Origin: CAYVVT01 sp964454335
GTDB lineage: Bacteria; Fidelibacterota; UBA8477; JABMPR01
Direction: 5' to 3'
Assembly: GCA_964454335.1 (NCBI GenBank)
Contig: CAYVVT010000005.1
Span: 124,001-188,000 of the forward strand
DNA length: 64,000 nt
Under the pieces are notes generated by a model. It was not told where the DNA came from. It made no database searches and saw only the letters and a program-made list of their open reading frames with translations. The position numbers and the translations under genes are program-made. Of the stretch, positions 8,014 to 15,030 are shown piece after piece (the first letter of the stretch is position 1; every line of letters starts with the position of its first letter).

Positions 8014-8814
8014 TTAATCCAGATGAGGTCGAATGCTTTCAAGCATCTGTACGTGAAGAGCGGGATTTGCCGCCAGAATGCTGGTATGTTCCGGTTTGAA
8101 ATCCGTTCCGTCGATCCGGGTTACAATACCACCGGCCTCGGTTACCAGCAGGGCACCGGCTGCCTGGTCCCAGGGAAGCAGGGAAAATTCCCAGAAACCG
8201 TCCAGGCGTCCGGCTGCGACATAGGCCAGGTCCAGCGCGGCGGCACCTGCCCGCCGCAGACCCTGGGTCTGGCCATAGATACTGGTCCAGAGCTTCATGT
8301 TCTGGTGGAAACTCTCATCATTGATGTAAGGAAAACCGGTTGCCAGCAGGCTCTCTGCGAGATCCGGGGTCACACTTACGCGGATAGGTTTCCCGTTCAA
8401 GAATGAACCGCCGTCCAGCCAGGTTGTGAATAATTCATCCCGGGTAGGATCATAGATCACTCCGACGATAAGTTTCCCCGAGTAACACAGTCCCATGGAT
8501 ACAGCATAGGCCGGGAAGCCATGTACAAAGTTGGTGGTTCCGTCCAGTGGATCGATATACCAGACAAAGTCAGAATCGCTCCGGGATTGTCTCCCGGATT
8601 CTTCTGCCAGGATATGGTGAGCCGGGAAATGTTTGCCAAGCTGTTCGAGGATGATCTCTTCTGAGGCTTTATCTACCTCCGTCACCATATCTCGACGACC
8701 TTTGAATTGAACTTGCCGTTGCTGCGGGGTCATGGCACGTATCTGCTCGCCAGCCTGTCGGGCGATCTTACTGGCTGTGAAACAGATGCGCTCTCTTTCC
8801 TCGGCAGAGATCAT
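8014..8814 (-). CDS. suhB: Inositol monophosphatase family protein (SuhB-like)
   Basis: Product of 266 aa with the full metal-binding set: the EESG motif after HHILA, the DPLDGTTNFVHGFP motif 1 region, and the C-terminal WDQAAGALLVTEAGG. These bind Mg2+ and position the phosphate for hydrolysis of inositol-1-phosphate or related sugar phosphates. Length is normal for the family. The ATG is two bases after the stop of the symporter gene, so the two are coupled. Substrate cannot be read from the sequence; SuhB homologues also act in rRNA transcription in some bacteria. Confidence 0.9.
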   Translation of the reverse strand: MISAEERERICFTASKIARQAGEQIRAMTPQQRQVQFKGRRDMVTEVDKASEEIILEQLGKHFPAHHILAEESGRQSRSDSDFVWYIDPLDGTTNFVHGFPAYAVSMGLCYSGKLIVGVIYDPTRDELFTTWLDGGSFLNGKPIRVSVTPDLAESLLATGFPYINDESFHQNMKLWTSIYGQTQGLRRAGAAALDLAYVAAGRLDGFWEFSLLPWDQAAGALLVTEAGGIVTRIDGTDFKPEHTSILAANPALHVQMLESIRPHLD

Positions 8815-8816
8815 TA

Positions 8817-10412
8817 TCAGGACAGGGTCCGGCGAGTAACCTGATAGGGTTCATGTTTCACCGCAAAATAGTCTTTGGTCATGCCCTTGAGCTTCCCGGA
8901 AAGCAGGATGATGGCGAACAGGTTCGGCAGAGTCATGAAACCCAGCGCCGCGTCTCCGAACGCCCATACGGCGTCCAGGGAAGCAATACCGCCGATGAAG
9001 ACGAATACCACATAAACCCAGCGGTATGGCAGAATGGCCTTTTCACCAAAGAGATATTCCGAGGAGCGGTCTCCATAGAAGGACCAGGCAATGGCAGTCG
9101 AAGTGGCAAAGAGCAGGATGGAGAATGTCACGATCTTGTCGCCGAAGTTCCCGATCCAGGACAGACCTTCCTTAAAGGCGAAAGAGGTCAGCAGGCTTGA
9201 GTTCAGCAACTCCTTGCCATTGTAGACCCCGGCATCCAGGATCTTTTCCACCAGGACCGGATCAGTGACATTCATGCGTACGAAATAGGCCGTGTGTTCC
9301 CAGGCGCCTGTGACGATGATGGTCACACCGGTGAGGGTGCAGATCAGCAGTGTGTCGATGAAGGGTCCCAGCATGGCCACGGCACCCTCCCGGATGGGAT
9401 AGTTGGTCTTGGCTGTTGAATGAGCAATGGCTGCGCTGCCCTGGCCGGCTTCGTTTGAATAGAGCCCGCGCTTGATCCCCCAGAGCATCGTGATGAGGAT
9501 CCCACCGCCTACACCGGCCATCTCAGCAGGGGGATTGAAGGCCAGTCCGAAAATGAGTCTGAAGGCTTCAGGGATATTACCGGCGTGTGAGAGTATGATC
9601 ACAATCGTTGCCAGGACATAGATGACAGCCATGAAAGGAGCCAGATATCCGGTCACCTTGCCGATCCGCCGGATACCGCCGATGATCACCAGTGCGACGA
9701 TAACGGACATGACGATACCGTTCACTACCTGCTGGATCGAAAGATCAAAGCCCTCGAAGATGGTGTATTTCAGTGTGAGCCAGTGTTCAGGACCGACGAT
9801 CTGAGCCACTTCAGAGTAGAGTTGGTCAGAGACAGTGAAGGACTGGATCGCATTGCCTGTGGCCATGGAGCAGATCACGGCAAAAGCCGCGAAGGCCACT
9901 GCCAGCCAACGCCAACGTTGTCCCAGGCCATTCTCAATGGTATACATCGGACCACCCGCGGTGAAGCCCTGTTCGTCCATTTCACGGTACTTCAGTGATA
10001 ATGAACATTCCGCGTATTTCAGGGTGGTGCCAAAAAAGGCAGTGACCCACATCCAGAAAAGGGCGCCGGGACCGCCATAGTAAAGGGCAATGGCCACTCC
10101 AGCGATGTTCCCGATCCCCACGGTGGCAGAAAGTGCGGTGGTAAGGGCCCGAAAATGGTTCAGATCACCCTCGTCCTCTGGATTGTCATACTTCCCCATG
10201 GTGACCTGGACGCCATGCCAGAAGCGCTTGATCTGTGGAAAGCCAAGATAGACGGTGATGAATACACCGGTACCCACCAGAGCGATGACCATGAAGGGGA
10301 CCGCACGTTCTTCGGGATAGGACCAGACCCTTTCAAAGAACTCAACTCCAGCAGCGTACAGCACAATTGCGATGATTGCGAATGCGAGGATTCCAGCAGT
10401 GGATCGTTTCAT
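8817..10412 (-). CDS. Sodium:alanine/glycine symporter, AGCS family
   Basis: Product of 531 aa with about ten membrane segments. The AGCS signature is clear: ATVGIGNIAGVA and then GPGALFWMWVTAFFG around residues 95-130, with SNEAGQGSAAIAHS in the centre. The family imports alanine or glycine with Na+. The frame is open 46 codons further upstream, but I prefer this ATG: AAGGA lies eight bases before it, the next residues form the first hydrophobic segment, and a promoter-like pair of boxes lies inside the longer version. It is the first gene of a minus-strand operon with suhB and DUF503. Confidence 0.9.
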   Translation of the reverse strand: MKRSTAGILAFAIIAIVLYAAGVEFFERVWSYPEERAVPFMVIALVGTGVFITVYLGFPQIKRFWHGVQVTMGKYDNPEDEGDLNHFRALTTALSATVGIGNIAGVAIALYYGGPGALFWMWVTAFFGTTLKYAECSLSLKYREMDEQGFTAGGPMYTIENGLGQRWRWLAVAFAAFAVICSMATGNAIQSFTVSDQLYSEVAQIVGPEHWLTLKYTIFEGFDLSIQQVVNGIVMSVIVALVIIGGIRRIGKVTGYLAPFMAVIYVLATIVIILSHAGNIPEAFRLIFGLAFNPPAEMAGVGGGILITMLWGIKRGLYSNEAGQGSAAIAHSTAKTNYPIREGAVAMLGPFIDTLLICTLTGVTIIVTGAWEHTAYFVRMNVTDPVLVEKILDAGVYNGKELLNSSLLTSFAFKEGLSWIGNFGDKIVTFSILLFATSTAIAWSFYGDRSSEYLFGEKAILPYRWVYVVFVFIGGIASLDAVWAFGDAALGFMTLPNLFAIILLSGKLKGMTKDYFAVKHEPYQVTRRTLS

Positions 10413-10496
10413 GGATTCAGTCCTTCTCGAATGTCGGTCATATTCAGGGGAACCGCGGCAACCCAGGAGGATGCCGGATCTATCAATTTGGTGCAA

Positions 10497-10525
10497 AGTA
10501 TACACATCCACCGGAAGTGCCCCAA
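10497..10525 (-). promoter_or_regulatory. Candidate sigma-70 promoter for the AGCS operon
   Basis: On the minus strand TTGGGG (10520-10525) and TATACT (10497-10502) are separated by exactly 17 bases and lie about 85 bases before the chosen ATG. The -10 box matches consensus at five of six positions, the -35 at three. This is a pattern match by eye only. Confidence 0.4.
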
Positions 10526-10613
10526 AGAATTTCAGTGATCTGGGGATCAACGGGGAGTCTGCAGGTGCTATTCATGGAATTCGGTTCAAACCCTCTTAAC
10601 TTTTTATGAAACA

Positions 10614-11189
10614 ATGACGTCAAAAGAACCAGAGATGAGCACCAGGGACGAACAAGCGCTATTTGACATGATCCGTGCTCGAGATCAGCAGGGCTTGAAC
10701 GGCTTGATCAAACTCCATTCAAACGACCTGTTCCTCTTTATCCAGCGCATGGTACAGAACCAGGAGGACGCCCAGGACATTCTCCAGGATACCTTTGTAC
10801 GGGTGTGGGAAAAATGTCACCAGTTCAGGGGCAACTCCACCGTCAAGACCTGGATCTACCGAATTGCCATGAACCTGGCGTACAGCCACTTACGGAAACA
10901 GGGGCGCTGGCATCATACCCTGCTGGACGATCTACGCACACTGGCTTCTGGAGACAACCCGGAGGCCAACCTGGAGCAGTCCTATCAGAAGGACATGCTG
11001 AAACTGGGACTGGAGCAGTTGACTCCACGTCAAAGGGCAGTGGTAGTGGCACGGATCTATGAAGACCTTCCCTTTCGCGAGGTCGCATCAGCAGTGGGAT
11101 GCTCGGAGAATGCGGCCAAGGTACATTTCCATGAGGGGAAGAAGCGCCTGGAGGCGTTCGTCAAGGAAAGGACAGGAGAGAATGGATAA
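10614..11189 (+). CDS. ECF-type RNA polymerase sigma factor
   Basis: Product of 191 aa. Region 2 runs through FIQRMVQNQEDAQDILQDTF to VKTWIYRIAMNLAYSHLR, covering core binding and -10 recognition. Region 4 covers LTPRQRAVVVARIYEDLPF and the helix-turn-helix REVASAVGCSENAAKVHFH. The two are joined by a linker of about 40 residues, as in extracytoplasmic-function sigma factors. A second in-frame ATG at 10635 (MSTRDEQ) is an equally good start. The next gene overlaps its end by eight bases and encodes a one-span membrane protein, the usual place for an anti-sigma factor. It is divergent from the AGCS operon. Confidence 0.93.
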   Translation: MTSKEPEMSTRDEQALFDMIRARDQQGLNGLIKLHSNDLFLFIQRMVQNQEDAQDILQDTFVRVWEKCHQFRGNSTVKTWIYRIAMNLAYSHLRKQGRWHHTLLDDLRTLASGDNPEANLEQSYQKDMLKLGLEQLTPRQRAVVVARIYEDLPFREVASAVGCSENAAKVHFHEGKKRLEAFVKERTGENG

Positions 11190-11595
11190 GTTGGAATCCT
11201 GGATGAGATCCAAGGAATCGCATCAGCAGGTGGAATTGGACACTGAAGCCATATTTACCGGCACAGTCAGTCGTATCCGGAAACGGGCCCGACGGCGACA
11301 GGCAGGCTACGCTGCTTCATCGCTGGTGGTGGTACTTGCACTGGTGTCAACCATAATGTGGCCCTTTACCAGTACCGACCCGGATCTGTTGACAGGTGAC
11401 CTGTTCTTTACCGATGCCACCATGAGTTGGTACGATGTGAACCTTGATCAGGACACTCAAAGTTATGAAACGGAAATGTACTGGTCCTCCCTGGATTATC
11501 TGGTTGATGTTGGCAACTATTACGGTGATGACGAAGCGACGGTACTGGACGATGAGGAATTGGATGCGTTCAGTGCTTATCTGGAGGAGGTCTGA
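11182..11595 (+). CDS. Single-span acidic membrane protein, candidate anti-sigma factor
   Basis: Product of 137 aa starting inside the last codons of the sigma-factor gene, with AGGAGAG before the ATG. It has a short cytoplasmic N-terminus (about 1-35) ending in a basic patch (RKRARRRQ), one membrane span (about 40-60) and a very acidic extracytoplasmic tail rich in D, E, Y and W. I see no zinc-binding ZAS motif (H-x3-C-x2-C). Position and topology suggest it holds the sigma factor at the membrane, but the short cytoplasmic part is unusual for that, so the role is inferred from context alone. Confidence 0.7.
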   Translation: MDKLESWMRSKESHQQVELDTEAIFTGTVSRIRKRARRRQAGYAASSLVVVLALVSTIMWPFTSTDPDLLTGDLFFTDATMSWYDVNLDQDTQSYETEMYWSSLDYLVDVGNYYGDDEATVLDDEELDAFSAYLEEV

Positions 11596-11596
11596 A

Positions 11597-12094
11597 ATGA
11601 GGACTAGTATATTGATCTTGATCATGCTGGGAGTAAGTCTGAGTGCACAAGCCTGGCAGGGACAGGGACGTGGGCCGGAAGGTCCGGGACCCGGAATGCA
11701 GCGTGAGAATATGGAAGCGGTGCGGATCTGGAAAATGACTGAAATGCTGGTGTTGACCGAAGATCAGATCGCCACCTTTATCCCCGCAGTGCAGATCCAT
11801 GAGCGCAAGGTCCAGGGATTACAGAAGCAGATGGGCGAAGAGATGCGCAAGCTGCAAATGAGTATCAAAGAGGGGAATATTAAACAGAAGGATGCCGACA
11901 AGGCACTCGAGACATTCATCATATTGCAGCAGGAAGTGCATCAGACCAAGATTGATTTTCTACAGAAGCTGCCAGAATACCTCACACCAGAGCAACAGCT
12001 TAGGTATCTCAGCTTCGAGGTGGAATTCCGGAAACATCTAAGACAATTCATCCAGGATCGTCGGGGGCAGCCACCCGGACGACCTGGAAAATAG
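11597..12094 (+). CDS. Periplasmic Spy/CpxP-like (LTXXQ, heavy-metal-resistor type) protein
   Basis: Product of 165 aa with a signal peptide (about 1-18, ending in SLSAQA), a Gly/Pro/Arg-rich spacer, then an all-helical domain with two LTxxQ-like motifs: LTEDQ near residue 53 and LTPEQQ near 130. This is the layout of CpxP/Spy-family periplasmic chaperones and metal sensors. A perfect AGGAGG lies before the ATG, one base after the preceding stop. In this sigma-factor operon it may be a stress-induced periplasmic effector or a sensor for the system. Confidence 0.78.
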   Translation: MRTSILILIMLGVSLSAQAWQGQGRGPEGPGPGMQRENMEAVRIWKMTEMLVLTEDQIATFIPAVQIHERKVQGLQKQMGEEMRKLQMSIKEGNIKQKDADKALETFIILQQEVHQTKIDFLQKLPEYLTPEQQLRYLSFEVEFRKHLRQFIQDRRGQPPGRPGK

Positions 12095-12122
12095 CAGTAA
12101 CTGAACTAAACAGGAGCCCCTG

Positions 12123-13136
12123 ATGAAAAACAGAATCATATTGTCGATACTTGTGCTGGGACTGGTCCTGGTGTGGAGTTGTGAATCCACCGATCCAGAT
12201 GCTAGCTCCGAGATCGAATCCACGATCCTGAGCCTGCTGAGCGGGGACGATTCAACCTTTTCCGTGGAAGGTATGGACAACGCAGATGATGTAGACTATC
12301 TCCTTGGCAGAAGTGTTGGGGATGGATCGATAGCTGATGACCAGATCACAGTGGATGTATTCGATTCACTGTATGTCTGGCGCTTTGGACGCAGTGAGAT
12401 GAACAAGGATCGTGAGATTACAGTTGACGTACAGGGTGATACGGCGGCCGAGGCACTCATCCTTTATACCATCACCGGTATCTTTCACGTAAAGCAATTT
12501 GAGCGGATCTGGACCTCTGATACGACCTGGGAGCATGGTGACTCCATCCGTTTCAGTGAGAAACCCATCGCTATGACGGTCACACGCAGGGTCCAGTTCG
12601 AATATTTTGATCCACCTGGTGGGAATAGCCACGGACCCCGTCACGATCGAGAGCACTGGCGAGTCTCTGCATTCACTGCGGCGTATGGGATTACTGCAAC
12701 AAGTCCCATTGACCTGGTACGCATGGAATGGATCGTCGGGGACTCCATCAGGGTTCTGGAGGATTTTGAAAACGAGTTCTTCCAGGTTCCGGTAGATCTC
12801 GAGTTCGCCACCATGGGTATCAACCAGGTGAATGCTTTTGTCACCAGTGACGTGACCGGTGAGAACGAATCCGTTATCGGAAAATGGCATCACCATCCGC
12901 GCATGCACGGTGAGCACGTGCGTCACCTTAACCGATTCCATTATCAGGGAACGAACGATTCAGGTGAAAAACTCTACAGCCAATTCATTCCGACCCCGGA
13001 TTTCCCTGGAAGGCGTCTGGCCAGCATGGTTGAGGTAACTGATTTTAGGACGCTGTTCGACCATGATTATCTGCAGTACGATGCTGTTTCCGTAGGACTC
13101 GCCTATTGGCTGCGACGCCACGTTGATCGTCCCTGA
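12123..13136 (+). CDS. Lipoprotein of unknown function, His-rich C-terminal part
   Basis: Product of 337 aa with a lipoprotein signal (hydrophobic stretch ending VLVWSC, cysteine at about 20). The mature part has an acidic N-terminal section and beta-rich remainder with no domain I recognise. Two histidine-rich patches (SHGPRHDREHW near 173 and KWHHHPRMHGEHVRH near 257) could bind metal. AGGAG precedes the ATG. It is the last gene of the ECF sigma operon, 28 bases after the Spy-like gene, and is followed by a strong terminator, so it is probably an envelope target or sensor of that system. Confidence 0.75.
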   Translation: MKNRIILSILVLGLVLVWSCESTDPDASSEIESTILSLLSGDDSTFSVEGMDNADDVDYLLGRSVGDGSIADDQITVDVFDSLYVWRFGRSEMNKDREITVDVQGDTAAEALILYTITGIFHVKQFERIWTSDTTWEHGDSIRFSEKPIAMTVTRRVQFEYFDPPGGNSHGPRHDREHWRVSAFTAAYGITATSPIDLVRMEWIVGDSIRVLEDFENEFFQVPVDLEFATMGINQVNAFVTSDVTGENESVIGKWHHHPRMHGEHVRHLNRFHYQGTNDSGEKLYSQFIPTPDFPGRRLASMVEVTDFRTLFDHDYLQYDAVSVGLAYWLRRHVDRP

Positions 13137-13155
13137 CATCTAAACGTCGCAGTAT

Positions 13156-13185
13156 AAAAAAGGCCGGCATTTGCCGGCCTTTTTT
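13156..13185. terminator. Bidirectional rho-independent terminator
   Basis: A near-perfect inverted repeat with six A, GGCCGGC, a four-base loop ATTT, GCCGGCC and six T. The stem is 14 bp if A-T pairs are counted. Because the A and T tracts are symmetrical it can stop transcripts from both sides, and it sits exactly between the ends of two convergent operons. Confidence 0.93.
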
Positions 13186-13203
13186 GTAGGAATTGGTTCC
13201 AGC

Positions 13204-15030
13204 TTAGAAATGCCAGCTACTGAACAGTCCGAATCCGATCCCCTTGGCCTCAGCATTCAAGCCATTGTGGAAATTGAATTCCATGCCCGCATCCCAGATC
13301 CCGAAATGCAGACCGGCCCCAAAAGTATAAACCGGGACGTTCAGCAGAGCGCTGCGTCTGAATGTGAGATCGATGGCGGGAATGGGGTAGTAACTCAACT
13401 GGAATTTCATCTGTGGTGCAGCCTGGATGTGCAGGATATCCTCTGAACTGAGCGATTTCTCGAACTGCATGAGGATCAGGAGTGGTGCCACCGGCTGATA
13501 GATCGCGGTCAGACCCATGACGGCGGGCACTGAAACCTCGAGTTCCCCTCCGGTACTCAGCACTTCAGTTGAGGAAGACTCCAACTCTTGACGAGCCGAA
13601 TCAGACATTGCAGCAAGATCGGCTACATTCGGTGCATGGAACTGGTAGGACCAGGCCTCGTGGATGACGTTGTCCCACTTGAACTTGGCTCCCAGGTTCT
13701 GCAGACTGAGCATGACCTCGAGTTCCTGACCCAAGAAGGGTTGCAGATCGTATCTGAATCCCAGATCCAGACCTGCGGTCTGTTTGGAGATCAGCTCGGA
13801 CGTTTCCAGGTCATCAGTATTGGGGGAATCGATCGAACCCTGAATTCCTGCACCCGTATACCAGCCTTCGCCCGAGGCATCCACTAGGATGGAATCCTCG
13901 GTTTCCAGGATAGTTAATTCGCTGGATACTGCCCGGAGATATCCTGCGGCTGTATAGACACTCAGACCAACGCCTGCGCCAATGTCACCGATGGGCGTGG
14001 GAATCAACTGCCCATAGGCAATGGATGTCTTTGCAACGCCAGGGATAGTCTCGAGTTCAAGACCATCGAATTCAATAGGATCATTTAGCAGGATGGGGTC
14101 GAAACCTTGAGCCAGCAATTCCCCGGGAAGTGTAAAGTTAACCCAGCTAAATGCAGACATATTCAGCGCTACCGGACCGATCCGGAAGCCGAATAGTGTC
14201 GGGAATGCCAGGTGGCTACTGAAAGTGAAATGCTGCCCCTGTAGCGTGGCCGCAAAGGCATCTCGGGTCTCGTTGTCCCAAATCCCTCCTTCGGTTAACC
14301 ACTCAGTGTACCAGCTAGGTGTCAATCCGGAATTGCTGAAGTTGTAGCTCACATCCATGAGATTGAAGGTCGTGAAACGCTCAAAATCCCGGGATAGATG
14401 CGCCGGATTGGTCCCGATAGCATCCAGTGTGCGGAACTCATTCAGACGGATCTCCTGCGCCTTGGTGCGGTCAGCACCAGGCATGTTCGTCAGGAAGTCC
14501 GGCATGTAGCTGGAGATCTTATCCAAGAAGCTGGGAGCTTCAGGTGCTGCAACGGTATCCGAAGCTACACCGAAGGATGGATCGTGCATGGCTGCGAAAG
14601 TGGTGTCAGCCGCAGCGATGGCGGCAGCGACGGCATCTGCGTCGGTTCCACTACCTGCGCCATTGGTGAGAACACTAAGGGTGGTGACAAGTTCCTCATC
14701 CGTGGTCTCAGCAACGACGACCTTTGTATCGGCATCATAGATCTCGAACTTTTTGCCGTCATCCGTGCTCATTGCGATATAGTCCAGACCACTGCCTGTG
14801 GCGGCGATAAGAAAGCAGACGATATCCAGACAATCCACGCTCTTGAGGATCAGTTCATCCACTGCGCTGAGATCCAGACCTTCCACGCCGTCTGCACCAG
14901 CCGAATTGAGATCGTCGTTGGACCATCTGTAGATATTGCCTTCATTGATGAGACCTGCCACCTTGGTATCAGCACCAGCGACGCTCATGATCAGCAGGAT
15001 GGACAGGGCGATGATGATCAGATTTTTCAT
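13204..15030 (-). CDS. Putative outer-membrane beta-barrel protein (DUF5723/PorV-like)
   Basis: Product of 608 aa with a signal peptide ending in SVAGA (about residue 20). The first 190 residues are an acidic, Ala/Asp-rich soluble part. From about 195 on the sequence alternates hydrophobic and polar residues with many aromatic strand ends and finishes in SSWHF; a terminal Phe after a beta strand is usual for outer-membrane barrels. The pattern of NPAHLSRDFERFTTFNLMDV and later strands recalls the DUF5723 family of FCB bacteria. The ATG overlaps the stop of the lipoprotein gene by four bases and has GGAGGGGG before it. Function unknown; coupling argues for a complex with that lipoprotein. Confidence 0.72.
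   Translation of the reverse strand: MKNLIIIALSILLIMSVAGADTKVAGLINEGNIYRWSNDDLNSAGADGVEGLDLSAVDELILKSVDCLDIVCFLIAATGSGLDYIAMSTDDGKKFEIYDADTKVVVAETTDEELVTTLSVLTNGAGSGTDADAVAAAIAAADTTFAAMHDPSFGVASDTVAAPEAPSFLDKISSYMPDFLTNMPGADRTKAQEIRLNEFRTLDAIGTNPAHLSRDFERFTTFNLMDVSYNFSNSGLTPSWYTEWLTEGGIWDNETRDAFAATLQGQHFTFSSHLAFPTLFGFRIGPVALNMSAFSWVNFTLPGELLAQGFDPILLNDPIEFDGLELETIPGVAKTSIAYGQLIPTPIGDIGAGVGLSVYTAAGYLRAVSSELTILETEDSILVDASGEGWYTGAGIQGSIDSPNTDDLETSELISKQTAGLDLGFRYDLQPFLGQELEVMLSLQNLGAKFKWDNVIHEAWSYQFHAPNVADLAAMSDSARQELESSSTEVLSTGGELEVSVPAVMGLTAIYQPVAPLLILMQFEKSLSSEDILHIQAAPQMKFQLSYYPIPAIDLTFRRSALLNVPVYTFGAGLHFGIWDAGMEFNFHNGLNAEAKGIGFGLFSSWHF

Noticed and set aside
10413..10550. 46-codon N-terminal extension of the AGCS symporter
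   Set aside because: The extension is not hydrophobic, contains the likely promoter, and the internal ATG has the better ribosome-binding site.
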